This document shows, in pieces, positions 26,589 through 48,029 of a stretch of DNA of 64,000 nucleotides. Position numbers and translations under genes: made by a program. The notes below the pieces were generated by a model that saw only the letters and a program-made list of their open reading frames with translations, searched no databases and was not told the DNA's origin. Numbering within the stretch: position 1 is the first letter of the stretch; each line of letters opens with the position of its first letter. The stretch is from Malurus cyaneus samueli (taxonomy: Eukaryota; Chordata; Aves; Passeriformes; Maluridae): contig CM019216.1 in the NCBI GenBank assembly GCA_009741485.1, positions 39,592,987 through 39,656,986 of the forward strand, given 5' to 3'.

Positions 26589-27656
26589 AGCCTGTAGCTT
26601 GTTTGTTCTGACACAAGCTTCATAGTGATTCCCACATGCTAAAGCTCCAGACTATTCAGAGCAGTCAAAGTTAAAAACCAAGAAGGTCAAAGAATGAAAC
26701 ATGAGCAGGTGTAATGTGATTAGGAAAGATGAGAACACCTTTTGGAGCTCAAAGGCGGGAAAAGAAAATTAGGTATTCCTGTTACATGCAATAGAGTGTA
26801 GAGAGAATGGGAGGGGAGAATAAGGATGGAGCTGCTGCTGTAAGATATGGGCTCAGTGTCAATAGGAGGATCTATGTTAGACAGGTTTCAGGCTTTTAAG
26901 TCTGAAACTATCATTCAGAAAACCCTGTCAATTCATTGCTTCCCTCCAAAAATGTCTCTCATCTAGCCAGAAATGTCCCTTAGCAGCTGGAGGTCTCTGC
27001 TGTGCCAAAAGCCTGACCTGGACAGGACTTCTCCCCTGCCCTGAATGACAGGCCTTGGTTATTGAGTGGCAGGATTAGTTTCCTGTCAGCCTACTGTGCT
27101 TTACAGTACAGCAAGACAGCTCAAACAAATGAGCCAGTGGCAGAATTTTGGAAAGCCCTGGAGAGACTGGGGCTCCCCAGCTTTCCTTGCATTGGCTGCT
27201 TTTGCTGGCTCAAGGGGTCTCCTTGCCCATGGCATCTCCCTTATCTATAGGTCTGGGTGGGTCCTGGGTTGGCAAGCCAGGGAAATCAGCTCCATGCTTC
27301 TGCTGCAAGAAGGTAAACTGGTATTTTCATCAAAATTTGTGCTGGAGATAAGGATGACATGTTCTCCCAAAAGGCTTGCACAGCCTTCTAGGGGTTGACA
27401 GAAAAGTAATTAGCTTCCCTTGATGTCTGCCATCATCCTGAAGAGTGGAGAAAACCCAGAAATGACAGGAGCAATCTAATAAGCCTGGAAAAAATATAGC
27501 TTTGAGTGTAGATGTTTAAAGGAAGAAAAAGGTAGCCTCTGTAATTCGGCAGCATTCAGGCCCTCTGCTGAGGCAGGGCAGGTGGCCCTAGAGAACTCAA
27601 GTTCCAAATTTATTTCCTGAGTTTCTATGTACGCCCATTTTTCTCCAAGATCCACG

Positions 27657-27925
27657 TCACAGAATCAAGCACACTGAATCACTTAGGTTGGAAAAGACCT
27701 CTAACCTTTGACCAACTATCCCTTGTCAGGTAGACTACAGCATGAAGTCCTGTTGTTCCTTGAAAACCTCCAGGGATGGGGACTTCAACACTTCCCTGGG
27801 CAGTCCATTCCAGCGCTTAACAACACTGTGAAGAAATTCTTCCTGATGCCCAATTTGAATGTTCCCTGGCACAGCTTGAAGTTAGAACCTCTGAATTTCA
27901 CCATGGCAGCCACACAAAAATGATT
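27657..27925 (-). mobile_element. CR1 LINE 3' end, minus orientation
   Basis: Starts with the reversed CR1 terminus (TCACAGAATCAAGCACACTG), then TTAGGTTGGAAAAGACCTCT. It continues through CCTCCAGGGATGGGGACTTC, CCCTGGGCAGTCCATTCCAG and AAGAAATTCTTCCTGATGCC, the standard order of CR1 3' UTR read backwards. It is 5'-truncated near 27,925 and moderately diverged. The open frame across it is not a gene. Confidence 0.92.
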
Positions 27926-28590
27926 AACACCAGGCTTCTTGCACCTTAGTTCAGGAGAGGCATCTCTCACTAATTGGATCTTAACAGGGAACAAGTACCA
28001 AAAATAATGAAAACAGTCCTAAATATGTAATGAAATGTTCTCAATAACTGTCTAACTCATTAGCTGGAAGTAATTTTGTAACTTTGATACCCCTCCCCCT
28101 CATCTGACTTCTGGCAATCGCAGTGGCCCTGGAAGGCTCCACCAGGCAGGAAGAATGGGCAGCAGGCCCATGGCAGCAAACTGTTTAATGACTGGGTTGT
28201 TGTGAGAGCGACTGTCATCTGTGAGAGGAGGATGTTTTCCAGCTTGTCCTTGGCAGCTGAGGCTTTGCTGAAGGATAACCACATTGCAAAGACAGGGAAT
28301 GTCAAGAACTACTTTTGCTTTTAGGCATTTTGAGTAATGGGTGCTCTTACGAAGTTCAGATTTGGATCTGTATTTCCTTGAAGCTCAAGAAGGGCTCAGC
28401 ATCCCTTAATTAGGAAAAGTAATCCCTTTAATTTCAAAATACAGCTGGAGGCTTGTTTATGTACAGTCAACCACAGAGGTTTCTCAAGCTCTTCAATTTA
28501 TAGGCAGTGATCATGAATGGTTACTTCACTTTTTTACTGTAATGTGAAGTTTTTCAAGTTCAGTCTGGAACAAAGAAAGAAGGCTTTGGG
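27926..28590. other. Spacer between two CR1 copies
   Basis: About 0.66 kb of unrecognised sequence between two oppositely oriented CR1 tails. No gene seen. Confidence 0.5.
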
Positions 28591-28931
28591 CTGCCCTAAT
28601 TGCGGCCTTTCAGTACCTGCAGGAAGCCTACGAGAGAGATGGAGACAGACTATTTACAATGTCATGTGGTGACAGGACAAGGGAGAATAGCTTCAAATGG
28701 AAAGAGGGCAGGTTTATATTAGATACCAGGAATAAATTCTTCACTATAAGGGTGGTGAGGCCACCAGAACAGGTCACCCAGAAAATTCTGGATGCCCCAT
28801 TCCTTGAGTGCTCAAGACCATGTTGGGCTGTGAGGACCCTGGTCCAGTGAAAGGTGTCTCTGCCCATAGCAGGGGAATTGGAACCAGATGATCTTTACAG
28901 TCCCTTCCAATCAAAACCATTCTATGATTCT
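28591..28931 (+). mobile_element. CR1 LINE 3' end, plus orientation
   Basis: Runs from CTAATTGCGGCCTTTCAGTA through TAAATTCTTCACTATAAGGG and GGTGAGGCCACCAGAACAGG to the terminus CCATTCTATGATTCTA, the typical CR1 8-bp end repeat. About 340 bp of the 3' end is retained; the rest was lost by 5' truncation at insertion. Relatively well preserved, so younger than the relics at 17.7 and 58.6 kb. Confidence 0.93.
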
Positions 28932-31279
28932 ACCTGTGTCTACCCAGTGAAACACAAAATGAAAGTTAAAGCAGTCAGGAGCTGAAGCTTAGGTCCCTTG
29001 TGAATGGTCTTACATCTATAGATTTATGCCTTTTATAATGAAAACATGATTCTAATGCTGAGCAGCTTTTAACTAAACCAAAAAGCAGTTTCAGCAGTAG
29101 AATGTTAATTATTAACATCAAATATATGGAGTAGGAAGTGTTTAACAGCTTGGCCCAGCTACTGAAAGAGATACCCGCATATACCTACATTACAAAGCTT
29201 GTTCTACTACAGCAGAGCTTCCTCTGAAATAGCAGTACTACCAAAAAACAATATATTTGGTTGAGAAATAATCCCGTTTCATTGGAAACAATCAGAAGAC
29301 AATAAGTATTGTTTATCTGCTTCTGTTACTGTTCCAAAGGATTCTGAACAGTGAAATGCCCAAGCCCTTTATTCAGTTTCTTTCTCAGGAAGGAAGCAAC
29401 AGTCCAAGTCACAGCATTTTGTCACTTGCTGTCACAATAACATGCTGTTGTTGCACTCCAGAAATGGCCTAAAGGAATAAATCAGCATGGATGAGTTTTT
29501 CACAGCTAAGCACTCCCCAAATGTCTAAAAAATTGCACTGTGTAAAACTAACTAATGAATAAACTCCTCTGTTATTTAGTATGTTCATAGTTGTTCAGTA
29601 ACTGCTAGGTGACAAAGCAAAGTTCTTTTTCTGCTGCTCTTGTCTTCTGATACTTTCAATGCAGCAGAGCAGAATATATTTGATGGCATCACTGAAATGC
29701 AATATACCTCCACATTCATCTGTTCTTCTACTGAGGGGATGTCAGAGATTAAGTACAGCTCTTCACAGGGAAAGAAAAGCAGCATGAAAACCATGGTGCT
29801 AAGAATTAAATGAAGTTACCACCTCCCATTTAGTTCAGGTGTCACTGCTGAACTTCTGCTTTTCTTCTGATCATTTCCCCAGCACTTTAAGAATAAGGCT
29901 AAGATAAAAATTGTAGATAATATTTTGGGCCCTGTATAGGTTACAGAGAAGTATCTAATTTAATGCTGTTAAGATTCCTACCTGTATGCATTTTAAAGCA
30001 GCATGTCCCTCCACCTTAGGGGCTTCAAGAATAGTCTCTTCTTCCTTTTTGCACACAGAAGGCCTGAGAGGCATTGAAAGTACTGCACACATACAAACTG
30101 TAGTCACCTGAGTAGCACATGATGTCACATTTGAGGGACATCATCCATACATTGACTCCAGCTGTTGTGCTGCATCTTTGGGAGCTGGAGATGTTTAGTG
30201 AAGTCACCACACATTGACTCTTCTATTCAGACTTTCAGCAATTAAACTGTGATGGGTAAGGGCATGAGCACCAAGTTTGTTCCTTGCCTCTGTTACTCCT
30301 GGTTAACAAGGCAGGGGGATGTCTACAGGAAAGATTCTCACTAACAGGTTATTGCTTAGCTTTGGGTTTAAATGATTTTTCAGTTATTCTTATGGAAAAT
30401 TAGGAGAAACAGCCAAATCCAGAATTTCACGTAATTTCTGTGCCAGTAGCTAGTCCAGCTTCCACTGAGGGACTCCATCACCAGGATTGCTCTGCCATGA
30501 ATAAACTGAAGACATGAGCTTATTCAGAATTTTCTATTCATGAATAATGTTATTTTGAGGACACACTATAGTTATCTTCAGGGACATGAGAACTGGAAGG
30601 CTACCCCACCTCACCCTTCTGCAAGAGCAAGCTAAAAAAAGCCCGTGGAATGCCTCTTTTTTCCTTTTTCTGGCATGCCGTATATGAAGGCAGAAGCAAT
30701 TAACACAAGGAAAACAAAGTTGCCAAACCTGGCTGTTCAACCAGCAAGACGTATCCAAATTCTGCGAGGTCTGGACAAGGAGACAATTAAAGAATAGTGG
30801 TCTATGGAAGATTTTCAAAATAGAAGAGCTTGACAGAAAACTGTGTGGTTGTTTCCTAGCCTGGCTTCCAAGTCCCTCCCTTGGCCTTCCCCCTAAATCC
30901 TATTCAGCTTGGAAAAGCCCTTTCACAGGAGAGACTGTCACAAGTCTATAAGCAGATCTTTAGGCAATCCTGAGGGGCAACCTCAGGCTAAAAATAAATA
31001 AATGACCTGGCAACACTGATCTTTGAAAGCAGCTGCTTGCTGTATTGAATCCAAAAGTACTGCTGCTCATGTTTCTGCCTTCCTAGACAGAAGGCAAAGG
31101 AGAGCCAAGTCAAGAAAATCTTGATCAAGAAGCCCTAGGTGCCAGAGGCAGGTGTCTCCAAACTCTGTCTTGAGCACCCTTTATTCTTACATAATCACAG
31201 GGCAGCGGCCCTCCTCCACCCTTAGACAAAAGAGTGCAGCTCCCAGCTGAAATCAGTACACACATCTATATTTTTTATG

Positions 31280-31295
31280 TCTGTCTATCTGTCTA

Positions 31296-31367
<72 letters not shown>

Positions 31368-31420
31368 ATCTATCTATCTATCTATCTATCATCTATCTAT
31401 CATCTACCTATCTATCTATC
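31280..31420. repeat. (CTAT)n tetranucleotide microsatellite
   Basis: About 140 bp of TCTA/CTAT repeats: a long uninterrupted central array, then blocks broken by CATC and CACC-type interruptions, followed by a T9 run. It translates to a fictitious Tyr-Leu-Ser-Ile repeat. Likely length-polymorphic. Confidence 0.97.
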
Positions 31421-33675
31421 TTTTTTTTTGCAGCTACCAAAATGTAAATTAACTCCAATGCAAAGGAATTCAAATATCTCTCTCTGTAAAGAAAATTAAG
31501 ACTCTCAGCTTTTAAAAATACTTGTCACCTTTTCCACATAAATCATCTCTAATGTAAATGTACACTCACGGGAGGAAAGACAACTAAGTATCTTTACATC
31601 TATTGTGAAGAGTGTCAGGAGAAATACGTAAAAAGTTAATATATTTCCACATACAAATAATTTTTTCTTCATGTAGCATAAGCCTTTTACAAGATTTTTT
31701 GATTTGGATCTTGGTGCAAAACATTAGCATCTATTTTCCTAACATGGTTTTGAAAAAGCAGATAGTTGTGAGGAGACTACCTTGCCCAGCTAGTGAATTT
31801 TGCTTCACATACTGGAAATAAAAGCCATAAAACACAAAGCATCTTTATAAAATAGCATTTCCAGTATACAGAAAAGAACTTAACTTTGAAGCAAGACTAA
31901 CAGAAATTTCATTATGTTTTATACAGCAGGAATGGTTTGGCTCCAGGTGTATTTAATGAAACCCCTGAAGGTTTAAATCCCACTATATTACAAGAGCATT
32001 ACTCGCTCAGACTTAATTACAGATTCCAGTTGCAGCATGACCCTATCTGCCCCAATGCAGCAACTCAGATAACAGGACAGCTTTGCAACACCATTTTTTG
32101 GCACCTGAATTCTGAACTTGGCACAGCTGATTAAGATCAAATAAATGTTGACATGAAGACCCTGTTACAGAAAGACAATGCTTTCCCAATACTGACACCA
32201 GCATTCTACAAGGGATAGTCTGGAACACTTACTTTGTGAGTGGTGTCTCCAGCAAGCCAGCTCCACCTTCAATACTACTGATTATCACTCAAAGAGAAAT
32301 GCTTGTTTCCAGACTCCCCAGATTATGGGATGTCTGTCATGACACCAATTCAGGAAACTCAGCTTCAACATAAGGCTTCAGAAAGAAAAGGAGTTCCTTT
32401 CAACCTGTGCCAGAAGTTTTGTGTTTGAGCAATTGGAGGACACGGAAAAGCATTTTCAGGGACAGACCTAGAGATGCATTTGCAATTCACTGCACCTACA
32501 CAGTTCAGCTCTATTTCTTGAATGTCTATGTCATATTTTCCACACACCCTATCCTGAAAATCTCTGTACCAGAGGAGAAGCTCTGCCCTCTTGACAGTAA
32601 CTGTAAATTCAACAGAATGCGACATGCCACAACTGTGAACATTTCAAGTGGAGATGGCAGTGCTTTATGTGCTTTGTTTCTACCATGTGGAGAAGCTGTT
32701 GAAAATTTCCAGATGATCAAAGAAAGAAGTTCACATACCTCTGGAAAAATGAGGGTGCTGAACCTGCACCCTGTTTACACAGCATGGAAGGAAAAAAAAC
32801 AACCCTTTCCTCAACTCCCTACTCTGATTGTTTAATTCAACACTGTGATCAGAATGCAAGAGTCTACAGAGTATCTTATAAACAACTGGTAATGCCTGTG
32901 GATCCCAAATAAATCCCAGATCACATACAGGTTTTAGGTGTGGTATTTCATATAAAAGCAGAAATATTTTTTAATTTTCTCCTAAAATCAAATAAACTAT
33001 AGATAATAAGGACATGGAGATTATGATCTTTTCTGGACTCCAGCGGGAACTTAAAGAAATCCAGATCATAAGAGAAACAAAGTGTGACTCTGGTACAAAT
33101 TTATTTTTATTTTTGCTGCTGTTTAGAGCATCCCCCTCTCCTTTAAGTACTACTCCCTCATCTTCCTCCACTGAGACACTGTTTGCTTAGAGATAAAACT
33201 CCTGAGCCCAGTTAAAATACACTACTAAGGGTCTATGAATATAATGACAAGCATGTTTCTGGAAGATTGTATTAGTTCATCCAAAACTGAGAAACAGTGA
33301 TGTTTCTCTCAGTGAGGGGCAACAAGACTAATAATAGTTGATAGAATACTTTTTTTCTCTGCAAAATCAAACTCTAATAGCTGCAGTGCATCAGAGATTA
33401 GACAGTAGGCAAATCTCTTTACAGCTCTACAGCCTAGATGGGAAAAATGGCAGTTCAAATAATGTTCCTGTGTCAAATCATTAGGGAATCTGACTATGAA
33501 CTCTTTTTGTTTTGCAGCCAAAACTAGGTTATATACACATGTTCAGACTTTGGCTTGCTGGAAAACATCCTGTCAGAAGCATCAGCAAAAACTGAACCTG
33601 AACAATCTGGACAAAGTTGTGGCTTTAGGTTGGAGTGGGTTTTGTTTCATTTTGTGTTAATTTAATATTTGTTTG

Positions 33676-33681
33676 TTTATT
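33676..33681 (-). terminator. PREP: Candidate PREP poly(A) signal AATAAA
   Basis: Minus-strand AATAAA about 720 nt downstream of the PREP stop codon. A weaker ATTAAA lies nearer at 34,046-34,051, and further AATAAA copies occur in this AT-rich DNA (for example near 33,100). No strong downstream GU-rich element decides between them. Confidence 0.25.
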
Positions 33682-34395
33682 TAAATCAGCATGTGGTCTA
33701 CCCTTCAGAAACAGTTCAAGAAATAACTGCACATGGGTTGTTGGACTGTATCTGTATAGCTTGAGTTTTCTCTTCTGTGTGGAAATAAGTGGCAGAAGAG
33801 ACAACTGGTGACATTTTAAAATCTCTTTGCAAGGAAAGAACAATTCAGCAACATCATTATTATAGATTGTAACATGTTTATGAACAGCATGTAATATATG
33901 CTTTTTAATAGTATTTGACTTAACTGGATTACTGTCTCTTCAGTTTTTCATGGTTATCACTGAACACCTTCAATTTACATTCTTAAATAAATTACTGTGT
34001 AAATAAAATATGCTTAGAGTTCTTGTATGCAAACAGTACTTACATTTAATTACAAATGATCTGGATATGTTTATAGGTGAAATACATTGAAATTGTTTAC
34101 AGGAAATAAGCTCAACTAGCATTAATTTTGAAATCTAAATTTTCACAACAGTACTGAAAGTAGCTCAGCTATTTTTTTGAACATGCTTTTCAAAATGGAA
34201 TTTGGAATGCAGTAGAAAAAAAATCAAATGCCAAAAAAAGAGGAAAGCACAGAAGATCAAAACTCCATAGCAGGTCAGATCAATAAAATATTAAACTGCA
34301 GTTCTTAAATGTAAGTACTAGACCAAGTTGTAGTCTGGCTGTTCTTAAATGTTAAAGCCCTTGTTTTCTAAAGGAGACAGTAATAAGCATTTTGC

Positions 34396-34690
34396 CTATT
34401 CAATCCACTCGAGATTTAGACACCGTGCTATAAAAGCAAACATATCTGACACTTCTTCTATAACTTTAGCAGTTGGTTTTCCTGCTCCGTGCCCAGCCTT
34501 GGTGTCGACATGGATGAGAAGTGGATTGGTTTGTTTATTGCTCCGGCCCACAACGTACTGCAGGGTGGCGATGAACTTCAGCGAATGCAGAGGGACCACA
34601 CGGTCATCGTGGTCTGCTGTGAGAAGCAGCGTGGAGGGATACTGGATGCCATCTTCTTCTGGTAACTTGACATTGTGAAGTGGAGAGTAC
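34396..34690 (-). CDS. PREP: PREP last exon, with Asp641 and His680
   Basis: The exon encodes residues 614-710 (97 codons plus TAG) after one base that completes Lys613. It starts [14 protein letters not shown] after a TTTTTCTCAG acceptor and ends [12 protein letters not shown]. It carries the acid of the triad (Asp641 in TADHDDRV), Arg643, which binds the substrate carboxylate side, and the triad histidine (His680 in [11 protein letters not shown]). Conservation with mammalian PREP is very high; the last residues differ (human ends with Pro, here Glu). The 3' UTR continues left from 34,395. The open frame runs past the acceptor into intron sequence, which is not part of the protein. Confidence 0.98.
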
Positions 34691-43246
<8,556 letters not shown>

Positions 43247-45187
43247 TTATTTTTATTTTCCAATTTTTATACATCTATCACTTCTGCAAAAATACTTTGA
43301 GGGCAAGATCTCTCCCAAAATCAATGATGAAGTTGTGAATGAAGTTGCTCTTGATGGAAAATGTGAGTAGTCAGTCTTTTATTAATGACCATCCACGGAA
43401 ATGAAACTCCCTGCAGCTTTAGGAGAGGAAGGAACCAGTGCTGGTCCACTCTTCCTCCCTCAGTTCTGCTCTTTGACGGGGAGTGGCCTAACAGATGACC
43501 ACTCAGGATGTGTCACCATTTTTAAAAATTATCTTCAAAGCCATTAGTGTGCAGACTAGAGTTACGTATTACTGCAGTACCACTGGACCTCCATAGCTTT
43601 CTGAACTGTTCCTCTTTCATGGGACCTCCACTTCTTCAGAGAGGAAAGGAAGACAGCCCAAAGGATGAAAGCAAAGAATGAAGATCAGCACTTGATCTTT
43701 GTTCATGAGCAGGTATTTTCAACCTAACTTCTGCTCAATATACTTCTTTTAGACCTTTATAAAACTGTGTTTGCAAAGCAAAATTCTGTATCTACCATTC
43801 TTTTGTGCTATGGTCAGCAGTCAGTGCTGGCCAATCCCATTCTTATTCATTTTGCTCTCACACTGCTAAATACAAAACAAAGAGTGTAACATAAAATTAC
43901 AGGTTCTACCTCCCCTAATATCTCCTGAACCTGTCTAAAAGCTAAAATAGCATATTTTTAAAAAATGTCAAACTACACAAGTATCAAAGCTATTACTATA
44001 TTTTTTTTAATGGACTGAAGTAATTTAAGTTACATTTAACAATTAAAAGAAGCACTCAAAGGTACCTCTAAGTTGAAGGAACCAGGATTTATAAGTATAG
44101 AATCAGAACTTAATTTTTAAAAAGTGAAAATTCCAAGTTATCAGACAGCACAAAATCCAAATTTCACACACACAACCCTACTACTGTGTCCTGTGTTTAT
44201 CCAGGTAGATTCTTGTTTCCAGATTTGATTTCAAGTCAATTTGGTGTCTGAGTCACAGCAAACTGCCCAGTCAACCTGGATGTCTATGAAATGTCTCATT
44301 CTGCAAAGGCAAGTCTGGCTCCCTGCTCTTCCCTACAGCCTCTGTAGCCTTTTGGTCATAATCCTTCTTCTTCCTTCTCTCCTGGAAGCCGGCAAAGGAA
44401 AGGACAACAGGGTCAGGACAGAGTCAGTGGAGGAATCAGAATATGGTTCTGCCCTGGAGAGCTCTGTCCAGACTCTCTAATCGCTCTTAAGGAGAGTAAC
44501 ACAGAAAGTAATAAATCAGGTATTGTTTTTTTACAGTAAAGAACAATGTGAGGAGGTGTGCTTCACAAAGCAAGAACTCTTTCCCAGAATTACTGATCTG
44601 CCGTCAGGGTGCTGTATTAGAGCTGTCAGAAAAAGACAAGCTAGTGCACAGATGATGGGAAAGAAGTCCTGAGTCACTGAACTTGGTTGCTTTCTTAGCT
44701 TTTGTAGAGCTGAAGGGAGTGGTAACAGAATAAGCAGTAAGAGCAATTTTCCACTCTGCACCGAGAGCTGCTCTGTTGCTTGACCTTTCTCCAGGCTTAC
44801 AGTCTCTCTCCCCTGCACCACCTCTTTGCTTAAAGGCTGTGAACAACCTGGCAGTGAAATGCAATTTCACAGTCTGCTGCACAACCAGCTGTATTCCAGG
44901 ATGAGTTAGAATTGCTTCTCCTATACCCACGCAGGCACACACAGAAGGGAAGGGAAACATGCTGGTTCCTTTAGTGTAGTTAGACAAATCTGAGGCATTA
45001 GTGGTGGGTTTGTGATGGCATTTCCCCAGCAGCTCTGCCAAGCCACTGGTATCAGTTCCATCAGCTTTCACTTGCACTTGTTATGTGGGCTGTATAATTA
45101 ATGACAGTGCTCTAGCAAGCACCATCTCAAAAATGCCACCAAATGCAGCTCTCCAGTCCAGAGAAGTGCATGAAAGATGCATGCTTG

Positions 45188-45304
45188 CATTCAAAAATAA
45201 ACCACTACTGTAACTGACTTAATGAACATTCAAAAATAAACCACTACTGTAACTGACTTAATGACCATTCAAAAATAAACCACTACTGTAACTGACTTAA
45301 TGAC
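45188..45304. repeat. 39-bp tandem repeat, three copies
   Basis: Three head-to-tail units at 45,188-45,226, 45,227-45,265 and 45,266-45,304. Each starts CATTCAAAAATAAACCACTA. They are identical except for the last base of copy 1 (A instead of C). Near-identity means a very recent expansion, and copy number may vary between individuals. Confidence 0.97.
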
Positions 45305-47566
45305 TTCGACCTATCATTCCTGCAGTTATTTCTGGATCCTGTTACCTGTTGGTTTGTTTCTGTTGCTTTCAGTGAGAAAGATTTTTTTCACTTTTGATGT
45401 GAAAAGGAATGCCAATTTCTGAATTAAGCAGAAATAAGCTCCCCAATACAGAAAGATGGCTCACGCTAATGGGTGTGAAATACCAGTAAGAAAACACTAT
45501 ACTGGCTGGAAGACATACAGGACAGAAATGAACCACTGGAAAGGAGAAGATGAAATGCTTTGTGGAAATTTCTAAGAGCCTTAAGTTTAGACTAAAAAAA
45601 ACCCCAGGAGTATTTAGCCAGGAATTTTTGTTTGTTTTTTAAAAGTAAGCTGGCTACCACTTGGTTGCATTTCCATAGCTACTTCTCAGCTCAGGATCAG
45701 GTGAATAATGTGGCAAGCCTCAGCCTTGGCCATCCTGGGCTGCTTTCTAGCAGTAGTGGTCATTAAAAAAAGAAAAATATACCAAATTGTGATGTGAGCT
45801 GTGGCTGGAACAGCACTTGGACTTGGGAACTCCTTCTGGAGTATTGCAGGATATAATAACAGGGATGGAGCAAAACATTAGTGGAATCTAGCAGGTAAAG
45901 GGTGAACAAGACATCCTGCCTTTCTGGCATAAATTCTCTCTTACCATTTCCTTTCCCTGATTTTGCCTGCCTACTTTTGGAACACAGTCCCTCACCAAGT
46001 ACTCAATTCTCAACTTATTAGCCATAAACATGTATTTGAAGGCTTTGACTTCTCTTTCTTTTCTTTCAGAAAGAGAAAGCTGAGAAATTGTATCTTGATA
46101 TTACAGGGAAAGAATAAGGATAGAGGTGTGGCCAATCATGTTTTATTTACACTGTCAGTGGGATAATACATTTTGATCTGGAGGTCACTCATAGTTCTCT
46201 GTGCATTTACTTTTAAGGGACTGTTATAGATTCCTATTCTTAATTTATGAACTGTATAATGAGGGTTTCATAGGGTTCAGGAAAATATAGGTCACTGCTC
46301 CTTCCTCCCATCTTCCTCTCTTTTAAATGTCAGCTGCACCCTCTTGCTGCTGTTTGCTGGACTCCTACGAGAATCAATTTTTAACTTGCCAAAATGGCAG
46401 AAAACCACCCACTCTGTTTTGCTGGGATAGTTTTCTGTCATTCTTGCAAGGTAAATCAGTGTAGCTAAGGCTCCAGCAAGCACCAGGGCCAATGGATGGG
46501 AGGGGGAAGTAGGCACTGTGAAATACTTTCTCCGTTTGCCAGCAACCAGGCCGTGTCAGCTCTACAGTAAGATAAATTTTACCTTAAATCAATAGAAAGT
46601 AATATTTATTTTACATTCTTTAGAAGAAAAAACATGGTAAGTTTTACCACAGTTTTCAGCATCTACAATAAACTGTAATAAATCAGTGGTTGAACCTAAC
46701 TAAAAAGGAATTTAAAAACTATGCTAGTTATGCAATTATGTCTCCCAAGAACCACAGGAAATTAAAAATGTAGCTTTACGAGGCAGATAAAAAGCTTACA
46801 AATAATCACAGAGCACAAGATGGGAGGTCCATTGTTAGACAAAGCATTTGCTAGAAACGATGAGAAACTGTGAATGCTATTCAGAAATACAATCACAGCA
46901 AACAAGAAAGGCAAGCACTACAAAGGATTTCTTGAAATGTGTTAGCTCTAAAGCAAGACTGGTAGCACCTAAACTTAATAGGATTGTTTCATAATTGATT
47001 ATTTTTCTGTGGTGAGCTGCTCTTCTGCTATCTGAAAAACTGCTCCCTACTCAGCCCTTTCCATTTCTATTTTCCCCTGTCTCACCTAGAAGTATTTCTT
47101 AAGTACTGAGACAACCTCTGCCTCTTGGCAAGTCTATTCAAATTGCCATGCTTAAGAAATAAGCCTTTTCTTTAAAGAGATCATCTATGCAATAAAGCTC
47201 ATGGCTTTTGAGAACTACAAAACCTGTTCTGCACACAGCATTTTTGGTTTATTATGTGTTGTTTTGCATTTGCAAGGACAGTATAATTTGCATCTCAAGA
47301 CAGAATCCTCTTTCCTCTTTCTTGATCATATGGGACAGAGAAGGATTTTGCTTCTGATGCAATCTCAAAAGTATAATAAGAAAACACAGCCGAATTTTAA
47401 TTATTTACATTAATTTAGCCAAACATTTGATTTTCTATAATATCTAGACATAGATTGTTTAACTTGGAATAAGAAAACTTCCTTTGTTATTAGCTCAGCA
47501 AAGGGCTCAAATATTTCCTTAATATATATGTCTATATGCTTTTCTCTTGAACTCAGTGACAGAGTG

Positions 47567-47626
47567 GGAAGAGGTTAAGGTACAATCCTAAGGGCAGGAA
47601 GAGGTTAAGGTGTAATCCTAAGGGCA
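47567..47626. repeat. 30-bp tandem duplication
   Basis: Units at 47,567-47,596 and 47,597-47,626, each starting GGAAGAGGTTAAGG, differ at only two adjacent bases (AC against GT). It lies about 270 bp downstream of the 47,893 exon end, inside the intron, away from splice signals. Confidence 0.95.
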
Positions 47627-47891
47627 GGGTGATTGCTGCAGACCTCAGGAGACCAGAGCACTTCTCTGCTCTGACATAATTTCTTCTGTGACTCTGGGCA
47701 AAACCCTTGAATTCAGAATTAATAAAGATGACAAATGATGCCTGGGCACTGTTGTGTGGCCCTTATGGCCCCCATCTTGCTCCTCCAGGACCTGAAATCC
47801 ATCCTGTCAGATTCATCGTCCTCCCTGCCCACAGTCAGTAACAGCTGTTAACACCAGATACTTCAGAAAAAGATGTGAATCACTCTGCTTA

Positions 47892-48029
<138 letters not shown>

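Larger units (their letters stand above)
21597..27656. other. Intergenic DNA, no gene seen
   Basis: Mostly AT-rich, with a moderately GC-rich patch at about 23,100-23,400 (CAGCTGCTGCTG-like runs) that produces overlapping chance ORFs. No known protein, RNA gene or transposon was recognised. Two small repeats are listed separately. Confidence 0.5.
28932..34395. other. PREP 3' flank, no other gene seen
   Basis: Contains the PREP 3' UTR at its right end (3' limit unknown) and otherwise unassigned AT-rich DNA with a large CTAT microsatellite. A plus-strand open frame of 142 codons at 32,407-32,835 has no recognisable domain and is not called. Confidence 0.5.

Noticed and set aside
31234..31452. 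Tyr-Leu-Ser-Ile repeat protein
   Set aside because: Translation of the CTAT microsatellite.
44604..45077. 157-codon open frame, minus strand
   Set aside because: Intronic, no similarity recognised, and not bounded by splice sites in phase with PREP.
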